Assembly: GCA_000320605.2 (NCBI GenBank)
Contig: KB445794.1
Coordinates: 1,522,033 to 1,586,032 of the forward strand
Direction of reading: 5' to 3'
Length of the DNA stretch: 64,000 nucleotides
Source: Gelatoporia subvermispora B
Taxonomy: Eukaryota; Basidiomycota; Agaricomycetes; Polyporales; Gelatoporiaceae
This document shows, in pieces, positions 12,642-25,400 of this stretch; the first letter of the stretch is position 1; every line of letters starts with the position of its first letter. Below the pieces are notes generated by a model, which was given only the letters and a program-made list of their open reading frames with translations, was not told the origin of the DNA and ran no database searches. The translations under genes were made by a program, and so were the position numbers.

Positions 12642-14185
12642 CTATGCGAGCCGGCGACGTTGGTACCTCTGCCTTGCCTGCTCCATGGACTCGCGTAGTT
12701 CCGGCGACATCCACTCGTCCTCTTCTTCTCGTGCGGCTGGAGTTGTGAACGGCTCTGCCGAAGGACCGCGGGAATGTGTCGGCGTCTGCATCGCCGCAAA
12801 GATAGCACCTGTCCCCACCGCCGTACGTGGGGGAGAGTAAGCCGGGAGGCGCGGGGAGCTGAAGCCTGTCGAGGACGATGTAGAAGCAACGGGCGCGCTC
12901 CCACCCATACTGTCATCCTCGACCCACCCCTCCACGCCATCATCCTCCGGCTCACTCTGGTCCTCGCTCAGTAGGACAATTTCCTTGCCTAGAGCGCGCT
13001 GTCCATCCGCGATGAGCGCCGCGAGGCGCTGATTTAGCGTGGAGACCTTGTCCTCCGGTTCCTCTTCCGGCTCTGCCGCCATACTGTTGCGCAACCCGAA
13101 GCCGAACTCGGAAGGAATAGATGGGCGCGCGGCGTGGAGGGAGCTGTTCAGGGAGCCAGAAGCGGGGATGCGCGAGCCAGCGCGACGGTGTCGGGGCGCG
13201 GGGCGGTGGCTGACAGTGTGGCGTGCCTTCTTGCGCGGCGAGGAGGGCGTGACACGGGAGACAGTAATAGGTTCCGGTTCAGGGAGTGGCTGGGACTATG
13301 CAAGACACGATCAGTCAAATATGTCAGACGTACGGCATGCATATAGACCTCACTTTTGGAGGCACCCATTCGCCTTGTTCATACGGAGGAGGAGGAAGTG
13401 ACTCGGGCTGCTTGCTGCGATCCCTCCATCTATTGATCAGTCAGTATATGCGTGTGGGGTAGATCGGGGGGCGGGGGACTCACAGGCGATACACAGTAAG
13501 GCCTACCGCAGTGCCGATAAGAGCAGCACTCAGCGCAGTCGAGACGATCGAGCCAGCGAGCGTCCGACGGCGCTTGGGAGGGGGCAATTCTACTTGTACA
13601 TGAAATGTTAGACTGACGACCATAAGAAAGAACCTGATGCCTGTGCGATTGCAGGGAAGGCCTTATATGCGGGGAGGGAGCAATCTCACTGCCTTCCGTG
13701 CGTCTGCAGCACGCATATACACGTGCCTGCGGCGCATATACCGTGTGTATCATATATCTTACAGACGCACCACCCTCGGCGCAGCGGCAGCAGATTGTAG
13801 AAGACATGCGCTCACCTGCCACCATCTCCTCACTCGCATCGTCGTCCGCAGGCTCTGGGACCATGTCTCTGTACTTTGCGGGGGTGTCAAGATAGCCTCG
13901 TGTTGATGCGTGCATGGGTGCAGGGCGGGATGGTTCTGCGCACGCGGGGACCCAACCTCTCTTCTTTGCGCGGGGAGGGAGCAGGGACGGCGAAGGTGAA
14001 CGGCGAAGGCCTACATCCGAAGGCCTGCCCGCGCCTGCCTGTAGGGGGGCAGTACTCCTGTCCGGGCAGCTATCATGCTTGGACTGGGCACGCGCCGATT
14101 GGGCCGTGCGAGCGTGCGCGGCGAACGGGTTGGGGATCCCCGGGACGGAGAGCGTGAAACTGAACATGAATGGCATCGTGGTCAA
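12642..14185 (-). CDS. Uncharacterised single-pass membrane protein
   Basis: I do not recognise a family. The model has exon 1 from about 14185 (starting MTTMPFMFSF; an ATG 9 nt further in is also possible) to a GTGAGC donor after EEMVAG near 13.81 kb, then an exon encoding ELPPPKRRRTLAGS followed by one hydrophobic segment (about 22 residues, IVSTALSAALIGTAVGLTVY), then a short exon with SLPPPPYEQGEWVPPK, then a long last exon. The basic KRRR before the hydrophobic segment suggests an anchor with cytosolic N-terminus by the positive-inside rule. The tail is acidic and proline/serine rich with a short helical, coiled-coil-like stretch (KVSTLNQRLAALIADGQRAL), and ends in QRYQRRRLA. The layout (N-terminal region, one TM, coil) loosely recalls peroxisomal or mitochondrial membrane adaptors, but that is speculation. 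Confidence 0.7.
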
Positions 14186-15797
14186 AAGTAGTCCTGATCG
14201 TTGTCGTCGTCGGCGGGGTCGTGTCGAGCTGCGCAGCGGGCGCGGGGCGCGATATGCGCTGAGCTGCGCGAGTTGGATGGGGACCGCGGTCCAAGTTGCA
14301 GAGCGCGTATCGTGTGGCGGGCACGCGCCAGACCAGCCGCTCGGCGAAATCGGGCAGTATTATTTTTGATAGGCAAGGGGTTGTTGCGGCTTGTCAGCAG
14401 TTGTCAGCCCGTGTTGCGTCATGGCAAAAATGTAGGGAAACGAACATCCTAAAGGGGAAACATCGCTCATGCAAAATTACACGGGCGTTGTCGTCCACGA
14501 TGCGAAAGCGTACCTATAAAACCCGTACATGTCTTTTTAACTCACTTCGCGCCGGTATTACGTGCGTGCATATCCGCCCGATGTTTTTTGAAGGTAAGCA
14601 TCGAGCTGTAAGGGCCACGAGGGCGATCTGAGCAGACAATATTTATGCAGAGTTGTGAAGTCCGATCTGATCGAATAGATGTAGTATGCAGAGTAGCGTG
14701 TGTTTGCCAGCCATATCTCAATCCTTGCTCATATCCGGCGCCACAAGGAGGTCGTACGCGTACGCCTCTTCCATGCTGCTTGTCGTAGCAGAAATGAACC
14801 ACACGGTCGAGGCTAAACACCATTATTAACGAGCCCCATGACGGCAACTTCAGTTGTCCGGGGCAAGATCCAGATGGCGCTTCACGGACGCCGGCTCCGG
14901 CACGGGTCGTGACAACATTCTACGCCGCTGGTCAGATCATCCCTGGTCGACTGCTTCATATGCACTCGTGATGCCATCGTTGGTCGATTCAGGAAGACGA
15001 AAATCTTTGACGCCCGCGTGCTTCCATGCGCGGCGCTTCGATCCTGGGCCACGTGAGTGTGGGCTGCATTGTTACACTGCCTGGATGTTCGCCAACTGCA
15101 GGGAAACGTTCTGCTTATCGCAAACGATGAAGCGACTCTTGGTCCATATGCAAATTTCAGGCGTCACTGCAGCTCAAAATTCTTGCGGGCTGATGATCTT
15201 TTTGCGAGAGGGAACAGATGTGGCCGGGGATGGTCGGTGTAATCAGAAGGCACGCAGCGAATGACGCGATATCCGGCGAGAGGCGATGGTGCTGGGAGGA
15301 GCGGGCTGCGGAGCTCATTCGGGTTCGGTCGATGGAAAAAAGAAAACAGATGGGTGAACAGAAGAATATCGAATATATTCCAAAGCGTCTGACCGGGATT
15401 CTAGTGGTGCTAGAAGGAGGAGGTCGGAGTGTGGGAACGGCTCGAGCCGGGGCCGCGGGACCAAATGGGAGGAGATCAGGAAGCAGCTGAATCGCGACGG
15501 ACATGTGGCCTCGGTTGGAGGAGATGGTGATGCGAATCGAATCTGATGAGCCGGGGGAACCTGACAGGAGAGAATTCCCATCTGCGCGAGGTTGGCGTTG
15601 GCGTGCAGACGCGAGCGGTCTTCCCAGCGTGTTCTGGCCGTCCGTGCTCGCTTTCCAGCCAGCGGGTAACTGCCGAAATGTCACCCAGGCCCGCCGATAT
15701 ATCAGGACCCTCTCTCCGCTCCCTCGCTCCCTTGCGAACGCCTCTCCGCTGCAAGACCTTATCGGTATTTTCGACACCTACTGCCAGGATTATTGGT
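14186..15797. other. Divergent intergenic region
   Basis: About 1.6 kb separates two divergently transcribed genes, so it probably holds both promoters. A minus-strand frame of 206 codons (15157-15777) lies in it, but it overlaps the likely monooxygenase promoter, has low-complexity composition and no motif. No gene is supported. Confidence 0.5.
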
Positions 15798-17703
15798 ATG
15801 CACCCGTACAACGACTCCAGGCAGGCCTCGCTCCAGGCTCACTTCATTGTCATCGGTGGCGGTGCGTATTTCGATCGTCTCACCGTCATTCCCCTGATCG
15901 TCTTCGCGCGCCTCCCGCCTCCCGCCTTTGTTCGCGCCGTTGCTTTCAACTAACTTGCTTATTGCAGGCATTGCTGGTCTGGCCGTAGCATATGTGCTCG
16001 CCAATGCCGGACACCATGTGCGCGTGATCGAAAAGCGTGGTCTCGGAGAGCCCGCAGGCGGGCTGCGCGTCCCTCCAAACCTCAGCAAAATTCTCAGAAA
16101 GTGGGTCGGCGCAGACGAGCTCAAGCGGACCGCCGTCCGCTGCGTCGGCTCCCCGTTCCTCGACTGTGAGTCCCCTTGCGCACTCCGCGATCCCTGCACG
16201 CACCCTAAGCTGATCGCGCGCAGTAGCCACGGACTCGCGCGTCGGCTACATCCACTGGAAGCCCGCCGTCATGGAGGAGACCGGGGGCGAGTTCCTCATG
16301 ATGCACGTACGTGCCTGATAGCCGGCCGATACGCGCACGCAGCTGATCTCGCCTCGCCACCCGTGCAGCACGAAGATGTGCACCGCATGCTCTACGACCT
16401 CGCCGTCGGCGCGGGCGCGGACGTCCTCCTCGACACCTCCGTCGTCGCCATCCACCCCGGCACCGACGCGCTCCCGAACCCCAGTGTATCCCTCTCGAAC
16501 GGTCAGGTGCTCACCGCAGACTTCCTCATTGGCGCAGACGGCCCGAACAGCAGAGTCCGCGAGGTCGTGCTAGGCGAGGATGACGACGCGGAACCGGGCG
16601 GAACTACCGTCTACGTCGCATCGGTACCGGCATCAGAGATGCGCGCGGACCCAACACTCCGCGAGTTTGTCCGGACAGACGAGGTGAGTGCCGCGCGGTC
16701 GCGTGTCGCTGCTCCGCTCATTGAGAACAGTGGCCAATATGGATGGGCGCGAACCGAAGTATGTGCGGTGAGTCACCTCGCGTCGCTTCGTGGCGTGGCC
16801 TAGACCTCATGCGCACCGCTTCCAGGGCACTACATCGTGCGTACACTTAGTCGTCCCTCGCGGAGATTCTCTCGGCTAAATGTGTGATTTTGCAGCGGGC
16901 AACAAACGAGTTCAACATCACGCTGTTCATGCACAAGAATGACCCAGACGCACAGAGTGGTGAGGAGGGTTGGGAAGACGTCATTCTGAGCAGCGGCCTC
17001 GACCAATCGCAGCATGGGTCAAGGTAAAGCACATGCGCATCATTGCGCCTACAGCATTCCTGACGCCCTGCCCCTTCACTTGCAGTGTGCAAAAACTACT
17101 CAAGCTTGCGCCAAAGCTCGTGCGGACACGATTCATGCGGCGACCAGAGGGTGTACCAGAATGGATAGACCAGACAGGCCGAATAGTGCTTATTGGCGAG
17201 GCCGCGCATCCATGGTTTGTACGTATCTCACATAATCACACTCATCCTTGGCACTCGCTGATGTGCCCCTCGCTTAGCCTTGCGGCACACACGGCGCAAG
17301 TATGGCAGTCGAAGACGCAGTCGTCCTGGGGAGGCTCTTCTCAAATCTACGAAGCTGGTCACAAGTTCCATCCTTCCTATCGGCCTTCCAAGAGCTGCGA
17401 CAAGCACGCTGCGACGCAGTCCTGGAATCCGACGTCGCAAATGCAAGACTAGTCGCGCTCCCGCCAGGGCCCATGGCGGACGCACGCAACGCAGACATGC
17501 ACCGGCAGCTCGACGATTGGGACGAGGGCGCGCTGAAGGAGAACTTCGAGGCGATCGCGGAAATCTTTGGGTATGACGCGGGCGACGCCGCGGACGAGTG
17601 GTGGGTAGACTGGGGTCGCTTCGGGAACAAGCTCGACGAAGGCGGCCCCGGCGTGCACCTCGTCAACTTCGACGTCCAGGTCGTCGCTGTGGAGACGGAG
17701 TGA
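15798..17703 (+). CDS. FAD-dependent monooxygenase, salicylate hydroxylase type
   Basis: A group A flavoprotein monooxygenase that would use NAD(P)H and O2 to hydroxylate an aromatic ring, for example decarboxylative hydroxylation of salicylate-like acids to catechols. Exons: 15798-15861, 15968-16165, 16227-16306, 16369-16683, 16731-16767, 16826-16836, 16896-17023, 17086-17218, 17278-17703 (1,392 nt, 463 aa, frame maintained). The first splice creates the Rossmann FAD motif IVIGGGIAGLAVAYVLANAGH, with an acidic residue (VIEKR) at the end of strand 2. The NAD(P)H-proximal DG motif is FLIGADGPNSRVRE and the second FAD motif is GRIVLIGEAAHP, followed by GASMAVEDAVVLG. WMGANRS corresponds to the WMGPGRH of salicylate hydroxylases. 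Exon 6 is only 11 nt. The substrate is not deducible. There is no signal peptide, so it is probably cytosolic. Confidence 0.92.
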
Positions 17704-19162
17704 TCCCGCCTTCAAGCGGCAGCCAGGCGAGTCTGGAGCGCGCTCTCACCAGCGCGAGATGATGATGCAGCCCACGCACATGTATATGCACATACCCCCA
17801 CCTACGCTAGATAGTCGCGCACGCACACTTCGTATTGCTTTCGTTCACGATTTCATGTTTCATAGCCCTCTCTCGGATGCATGTATACATTCAGCCCACG
17901 CACGGTGCTTTGTTTCTCGCACAGCAATCGTATCATAGCTTTCTTTCGCACCCTCAACCCCTCCCTTGCGCTCTGTGTCTCGTAGCTTCGCATTCACACG
18001 AGGGCCTTCGCGACTTCTCACCTTCGCCTCGCATAGCGGTGATGCGTCCGACCGGACCGGGGATGCTGAGCAAAGGCGGTTCGCGCGCACATGTACGTGA
18101 CGCGCCCACCCCGCAGGCGAGCCCGAGGAAGGCCCGCGCACTCCAGGCTCCAAGCTGCGCATGTGGTCGCACACCATCTTTGCGCTCGCGCCCGTCGCGT
18201 ACGGGGCCCACCCGGACGCCTTTCGCAGCGCCACGCGTGCACATGGGCGAAATGGGGCGAAATGGGGTCCTGTTCTGCCAGGCACGCTCCCGCGACGCTC
18301 AGGATCATTTTCGTGCGCGTTGCCGCCGCTTGCGAGGCAAGTGCGGGCAGGTGCGGGCAGAGTCTGACAGACGCTCGCATGCTGCGGCACGTCGGTACGT
18401 CAAGCAAAATCGAGCTAAGATTGTCCTCGATGACAGTCGTCCTGTGGAGCCCTCGCTCTATTCCGAGGAGAACAATTGCAACATTGAACCCCATGATACG
18501 ACGAATTTGCACGGCGGGAGACAATGCAAAGATACCAGGCTGCTCTGGGCAACTTCCCACTCTGGTATCATTCTCGCCAAGTGCTTCCTCTGCACCGCCT
18601 CGACCAGAGTAACCCACAAGTTCCCGAGAGAAGCAGCACTTATTCTTGTCATAATCACGACGAGCTTCGTCAGTCCTTGATCGTTCACTCACCTGGCAGA
18701 TGGGATTTGCGGAAGCTATAGCGGGCCTAATGAATCTGAGATCATGTGGATGACATTATCTGGCCCGAGGACTACGCAATCTGCAGCGTACCGCCCTCGG
18801 TGTCTATGCGAATATGTACGCCGTAACCTGCATTATATGTTCGTAAGATTCGTCTATGATCGTGTCCGCGAAAACATTGCGATGGCAGCGCGCGGAGGGT
18901 GCCCGCGCCACGATGTGTCAGCCGTGGCAAGATCAGGCAAGGGTGCACCGATCGCAAACCCGCTATCTGCCAGGCGCCACGGCACATGACGTGCTGCGCT
19001 CACTTGGAAGTCAGGTATTAATGCCGGAATCCTGTCGCCTACGTCAAGTCTTCGGCTGTTTCTGCATCACCTGCGATGCAAATTTACTGCGAGCGCGGAT
19101 GGCCGGGCCCTTGAAGAAGAGTACCTGGGAAACAAGACACATGAATTTTCCTTACATAGCTC
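17704..19162. other. Convergent intergenic region
   Basis: Lies between the 3' ends of two convergent genes. It is locally GC-rich (about 18.0-18.4 kb) and therefore shows long frames on both strands in several registers, which is what high GC alone produces. Two short direct repeats are visible (about 18,245-18,266 and 18,340-18,361). No gene is supported. Confidence 0.5.
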
Positions 19163-21466
19163 TTATGCGACGGGCCTCACATATGGGATAGGAATCATCG
19201 CGACGGCGATAAACCCGAAAAGCGTGTTACCCCAGTGATAAGTTAACCGGGCAAACATTTGTTGGCAGAACAAAGGGAATGCCATCCCTGCCAAGTTACC
19301 TAACCATGGCGAATGTATTCAGATCAGATCAGACAACTGCAATGAGTCTACTCACGGACTAGACTCTGTCCAGCGAGCGCGGACGATGCGAACGGACCAT
19401 AGCTGTACGACAGACGGGAAGATCAGTCGCTAAACAAGCACAGCAATGGAACACTGCGTACCAGTCCGCAAGATAGGTGAACACTGCGACATAAATTACA
19501 AATAATGCCCAAATGAAAACCTAACGCAACTTCAGCATAAGCTCCAAGAACATGTGTCAAAATTGAGGCGGACTCACAGTCATGCCGATGCAGAGCGCAA
19601 TCCATGGCACGTTCGTGAATGTGGACCAAGCGTAAATGAACATGCCGGCAGGGAACAAGAGCGCGGCCCCGCAGGCCCCAAACAACCGCGCCTCAGGCCC
19701 CCGCGTGGCAAAATATTTTCTGCCGGAGACATGTCAATTCCAATATCGGGATCACGCGGAGATGTTGCTTACTGATAAAGCCTCTCTTGCACAACGTTCG
19801 TTAGGATGCCGAAGATACATCCTATTCTGCACAGCATTATTTAGGAACGACAAAATCATGATGACCAAGATAGAGATACTTACGGTAGCGTCACGAAAGC
19901 CGTTCCTGTCAAACCGGAATTGAAGCCATGCAGGGTCTTGAAAACAGGCGATACAGATCTGGAAGTGAGATGAGCGGCCGCCGTCCCCGCGGAGATAGCT
20001 AGAGACATACTCTACCAGAACAAACAACACGCCCCATGCGAACCCGACCCATAACTAATTAAATGTCAGCCCGGAGAAATCTTTTAGCATTGCGATCCAT
20101 CACGCACCGTAAACGCAGTTACCACAGGCTCCGTGATGAGTAAATCTTGAGGATATGGTAAGCAAACGATAGACGCTGTGCAGAATAAGCAGACGCACAG
20201 ACTGGCCGAGTACACGATATGTATATGAGAGTCTTCAGACTAGCGCGCTCGTCTTCGACACGAGCACGGTAGCGGTTGTTCCCCGTCCGCTTGCGTAGCT
20301 TGCGCGCCATGCGCATAAGCATCACGGACGAACGCGTCTCCTTCATAAAAAAGACCGCCACGACGATGAAGACGCCGGAGAGGCTAGAAGAGAGGGGGCG
20401 AAATGAGCGTCCCGACGACGCACGGGCAGAAGGATAGACAAGCGCACATGAGGTGAATCCACTGTATCCAGCGCCATTCTAGGTGCGGATTGGTCTCAAT
20501 CCAGCCGGACATCACTGGACCTAGGCCAACACCACTGAACGCCGCAACGGAGAAGATGGCCATCGGTAAACCCCGTCTATCGCAAACGGTTAGCGGGAAG
20601 ACATAACACATTCAGGAAGCGCTCTGATACTCACTCATGAGGCATCCAAATGTCGGCGATAGTCCCACCGACCATTGTCGACCCTGTCGAGCCAAATGCT
20701 CCTCCAAGAAATCGCGCGACAATCACTGTCTGGATGTTCTTCGATCTACGGAGCAAATTAGGCTTCTGCATTAGTCATAACTATAGAAGCGCACGTACAG
20801 CGCAGCCATCAGGTGCATTAGCGCATATCCGACCGCACTTCCGAGGTACAGAGGCCGTCTTCCGAATTCCTCGCTGAACGAGGCAGAGACCAATGGCAGG
20901 ACGCCGAAGCCGAGGGAGAACATCGAAAGCGCCACAGTGGCCTGGAACTGCGTGCAGTTCAGGTCACGGGTTATCGAGGGAAAACCCAAAGCAAAAGATG
21001 CCGAGCCGGACGCTGGAGGTCCGTATGTGAGAATGAACGAATTAGACTATTGTGAAGCGTGCCGCACCGACTAGTAACGTAAAGTAGCACGCCGATAGTG
21101 TTATGATCCACTTGCGGCCGTTTGAGTAATTGATAGGGTCCCTCTTGTCCCCTTTTTCGAATTCGACCTATAGGCGAGGGGGAATGAGGTAAGAGCCAGC
21201 CCGGGCGACAGTGCTTCAGCCATATGACTTACGTAGAGAGGCTCCTCATCTATGGGTCGCTTCTCGTCGTGGGCGTGTGGGTGCTCGCGGTGGTGTATAA
21301 TATCACCAAGCTGACGCACGTAGCCCTCGTCAAGCTGCTCCTCGTCCGGCCTGTCCAATGGGCTGAGGCGCGGGTCGACCGGTTCCGTAACCTCGTTGAG
21401 CGACCGGATGGCAAGATGGTCGTCATTCTGCTCTGTTAAAGTCGCTGCGTCTTCTTCGGGGGACAT
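19163..21466 (-). CDS. MFS transporter, DHA1 drug/polyamine type
   Basis: A 12-TM proton antiporter expected in the plasma membrane. The ATG at 21464-21466 starts a hydrophilic acidic N-terminal region of about 80 residues (rich in E, D and H), typical of the fungal DHA1 drug/polyamine group. After PINYSNGRKW the first TM segments follow. Motif A appears as LVSASFSEEFGRRPLYL and the motif C region as FSGVGLGPVMSGWIE before WRWIQWIHL. The central cytosolic loop is basic (KETRSSVMLMRMARKLRKR). The last exon encodes QQMFARLTYHWGNTLFGF and ends VRPVA at TAA 19163-19165. About ten introns. The substrate is not predictable. It is convergent with the flavin monooxygenase, but the pair gives no evidence of a cluster. 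Confidence 0.9.
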
Positions 21467-22447
21467 AGCGAAGGAGGGAATGACCTACGGGGGGCTAAGA
21501 ACGGGCGGGGAGATGACCGCCGTTCACTGGTGCGTGCGAGGCCGTATATATCTGCGCTGCTTATGGATCCATTTGGACAGACCATCAACAGCCGAGCGGG
21601 GCGGCCGCCCACAACAGTTGCCGGAAAACATATCAGTTTAGGCGCCCATTTTCATCCGCTCGCGTCTTCTTTAGGCCCCCCGCCACACCACCTGTGTCCA
21701 GTTCTGGGCCCCTCTTTCCTCCCCTGGCTCTCGCTTTCTCCTGTTTCTGGTCTACATATCTTCTGAGTACCTCTCTAATTTGCCTGTAGATATCGCCCAG
21801 CAAGCACGCACTCCAGAGTCGACTAGTGCAACGTTCCGTCACATTTCCGGTTCCATAGTCAAGCTGACTGTTTGTCGCCCAGCAAAGCAATCACCGGCCA
21901 CTGATTTGTCTTGCAGGGCTCTATGATCACAGTCAAAGCCGTGAATAATTCCCAGAACTCTCACACATCGCGTCAGGTGCTGCTGGGGCTATGACGGAGG
22001 TAGCGACCCGCTCTGCGCAGTGCGGAGCGCACTACGCCAAATGCGTCGGTTGTGGCGCGAGTTGCCTGCTTTTGGGAGCAACCCGGTTACTTTCCGAAAG
22101 GACCCTGAGACAGCAAGCAAGATTTCCTGTTAACCTCCGAGGCCCAGTCGTAAGACACAAGACAAAGTCAGCGACAGAAGAGCTCGACACAGACGGAGAT
22201 AACACATGACTGCGGCTGAGGCATCTCATCGAGGCTTCCCAATACAAACTTCAGGTACGCCACGCACGGCTTTCGCGGGGTACATACTTCGTCTCCCAAA
22301 TGGGACATCCAGCGCTCCTCGACAATGGGTCCCCGGGTTCCCAACACGGCGAGTCTGGCGATGAGCGCGAATAACAAATTTCTATGCTTGCAAACCGTAC
22401 AAACTATGCTACGACGAGGCAATAAATACCAATAATGTTAACCCGCT
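21467..22447. other. Intergenic, promoter side of the MFS gene
   Basis: A TATATA lies at about 21545, roughly 80 bp before the MFS start on the minus strand. The rest shows only short frames. Confidence 0.4.
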
Positions 22448-25400
22448 TCACCCGATACGACAGAGTGCCTGTTCTTCGACGTTGCCTGCAAAGTTGCGCA
22501 GCTCGTCAAAACTCATCGCCTTCATACTGAACACCCAGATTGGTCTGCAGTTTGCATGTTCATTTCCGCTGGTCAGCGCAGCGCGCCGCTCCAGCAACGT
22601 CTTGATTGGATATTCTATCCACGGCAAGGCCTTGTCTGCAGGGCCGTCTCGATCATCCACGAAGATCACACCACGCTCAACCCACTTGCACACAGGCTGG
22701 CTTGTGTTACACCATGCACACGCACGGAGAAGTGCATCGAGCGTGCTCACTTGTTGTCCAGCAGGAATAACTACGCGTGATGGCGCACGCCACGGGGGAC
22801 GCGACGAGCCATGGGGTTTGGCGAGCCATACGAACGCGTTTTGAAGGAACACGCCCATTGGCGTACTTGTCAAGTCTTCCGCTTTGTCTTCCATGCAGAC
22901 ATCTATCCCAGATTGTGAAGTCTTGGCTCGGAACGTTGGGTTGCTTATAGCCGGTATTGGTTTAGGCTCGGCTCTCAAGGCAAGGGTCATTTCACGCTTG
23001 GAATTGTTTTTCGGTTCTTCCGGCGTCCGTCTGCCTATACTGACAGGGGTCCTCAGCATGTTGGGTTCAGCTGCCTCTTGCTTGATGTGGTCTGCATCGT
23101 TGCTGCCGACAGTCCTCGTCGGCGTCTTCGGCAAAGTTACTACCGGACTTGCGCTTGATCTTGCCACCGAACCATGAAACAACACCATCGAGGACGGGAC
23201 CGATGTCGCAGCGGCTTCTTGGATCAACTCCGCTCGCGCGATGTTCGTTACCGATCCCAGAGCCCGCAGGCGCGGTGCTCCCGACGATCGCGCCCCTGCC
23301 CTGAGGGGTAGCACAGGGCCCAGCCTTTTGTCAGCCTCCGCACACCCATCATCTAGGCTTACTGGGCCTTCTTTCCGTGTCCCTCCCGTTCTCCTTCTTT
23401 TTCCGCCAACTTTCCGATCGACATCCTCCATGCGCTCGACCCACATCTCCGCGGTACGCTTGCGCTTCACGGCGGACCGGACTCCAGGCGAAGCCGGCTG
23501 CCCAAACAACGCAGCGGCCCAATCTTCAACGTCCTTGTCCGTGCGGTCGCGCCCGACAGAGTTGCGTGCGATTTTCTGTAGCTCATCGAGTGTCATCCCA
23601 TCCGCCCACGTCCGTTCGCTTGGGCGAAATGTCTTGGTGATGCGCGGGAAACGACTTTCATAAAACTGCGTAGTGTGAGAGGATGAGTCACGGAAGGCTA
23701 GCGGAATGTCAAGGTGTTGGGGAACGGCGACGACTGACCTTGCCGTGCTCTGCTTTCGTGAATGTTGCGCTCGTGATTTCTGCCAGGATCAGCGTGCGCA
23801 GAAGGACCGATGGCGGCTTGAGTCCCTTGAAGATATCTAGGGTGTAGGGCAAATCCGATGGCCGCTGCGAAGGTTGCATATCAGCTGCTAACAGCATTAT
23901 CTACTTGCCATGAAACGAACCCGCTCGGGTGAGTACTCCACAGGATCGGAGCTTCTGATCATGAAGTTGAGTTCTTCGAGCTGCTCTCTAGATAAGCCAT
24001 ATGAAGCGGTGAAAAACACCTCGAAATGCGGCCGACGCCGGGGCTAGACACAAGTGCACCCATAAGATAATGGTGTCACGGCAACAAGCAGATGAAGGTG
24101 ACCTACGTTCTTCTTCAACTCCTCGCCATTCGCCAATGCACCGATGTAAAAAGTGGTATACGTGCTCGTAGGTACTATCGAAAAGGTCAGCTTAATATTG
24201 AAGTTAAGATAATGTCCGAGCGCACCTCTGAGTTCCCTTGCCCTGTCCTTCTCCCAGGTCGCACCGACAAGCACCAGGTCGACCGCATCGCCGTAACCCG
24301 GGATGTAGTCCTTCTTAAGCTGCGTTCATTCATCAGCGTGGGTTCTAGACAAGATGAAATGGACACATAGAGCCACCTACCTTGATCCAGGGTGAGTTCC
24401 AATCATCATACCTCGCTTCCTCTGCCTTCAGTACCAGCCCTTCCTCGAAGCCTGCTATTGCGTCCGCAAACGCCCGCCGCAACACCGCAGCCGGATCCGC
24501 AAGCGACCGCCCAGATGTGCGATCGACCATCGGGACCGGTCTGCGCTCCGCGAGCATCGAAAATCCGGGGATAGGCGTTACGACCTCCTCGAGAAGCGCA
24601 CGTCGCTCCCCGTATGAACGTGCCAGGAGTGATGTGTCGTCGAGGAGTAGAATGTCGAAGAAGACGAGCGCCAAATGTCGCGTGCCACCGTCCGAGGCGT
24701 TCGAGATCATCGAGCATTGTGAGTCACTAGTGGGAGGGTGGCTTCAAAGGACGCTGCTGGTGGAGGTACGAGACAACGTACCAGTTCTCCTCGGTTTGTG
24801 TGTCCGCTGGTCGAGGGGGTGTCTTGTGTCGGACGCCGATCGCGGTGCTCGCAATGAGGCTGCGGATCCTCCAGAACTCTGTATTGTCTATTTAATGACC
24901 ATGCCATATGCTCCAGACAGAATGCATACCGTCGATTCTACCGAGAGTGTCTGAGAATGCAACCATCTCTGCCTCCAGGATTATGTTTCTCTTCACCATG
25001 CATTTTGAGATGATAGAAGCTGCCGAATTTCCAGAAAGCCCTAGGGCATCGCAAATTATACTAAGATGTTCGACAAAAATAGTCCAGAAGTCAGTTCCAC
25101 GATAAACCACCGATTGTACCGTAGGTGACGCACGAGTGAACAGCAAAGCGATCCAGTGTTGACTCCCGGCCGCTCTTGCTATATATCGTGATCTTCGGAG
25201 AAGCAGGGCGTGCAGGATCAAGCTCGACGTGGATTTGTGTCCGTTCGCCGTCGTATTTCGTCTCAGCCCAGACCATGCGTGAGTTTGTGAGTAGCTTTAG
25301 CGACTGCGCACAGCCCTGACCCTTGGTGCACTTCGGTATCTACAGCCACAATACATCCTCGTCAGTGCACCGGCGAACCATTCGCGTAGAAGCCGTTCGC

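Noticed and set aside
15157..15777. 206-codon minus-strand frame
   Set aside because: Overlaps the promoter and 5' end of the monooxygenase, has no motif, and its composition is unlike the neighbouring exons.
17835..18680. 281-codon plus-strand frame
   Set aside because: GC-rich spacer with equally long frames on the other strand and in other registers; no domain, low-complexity composition, and convergent 3' ends on both sides.
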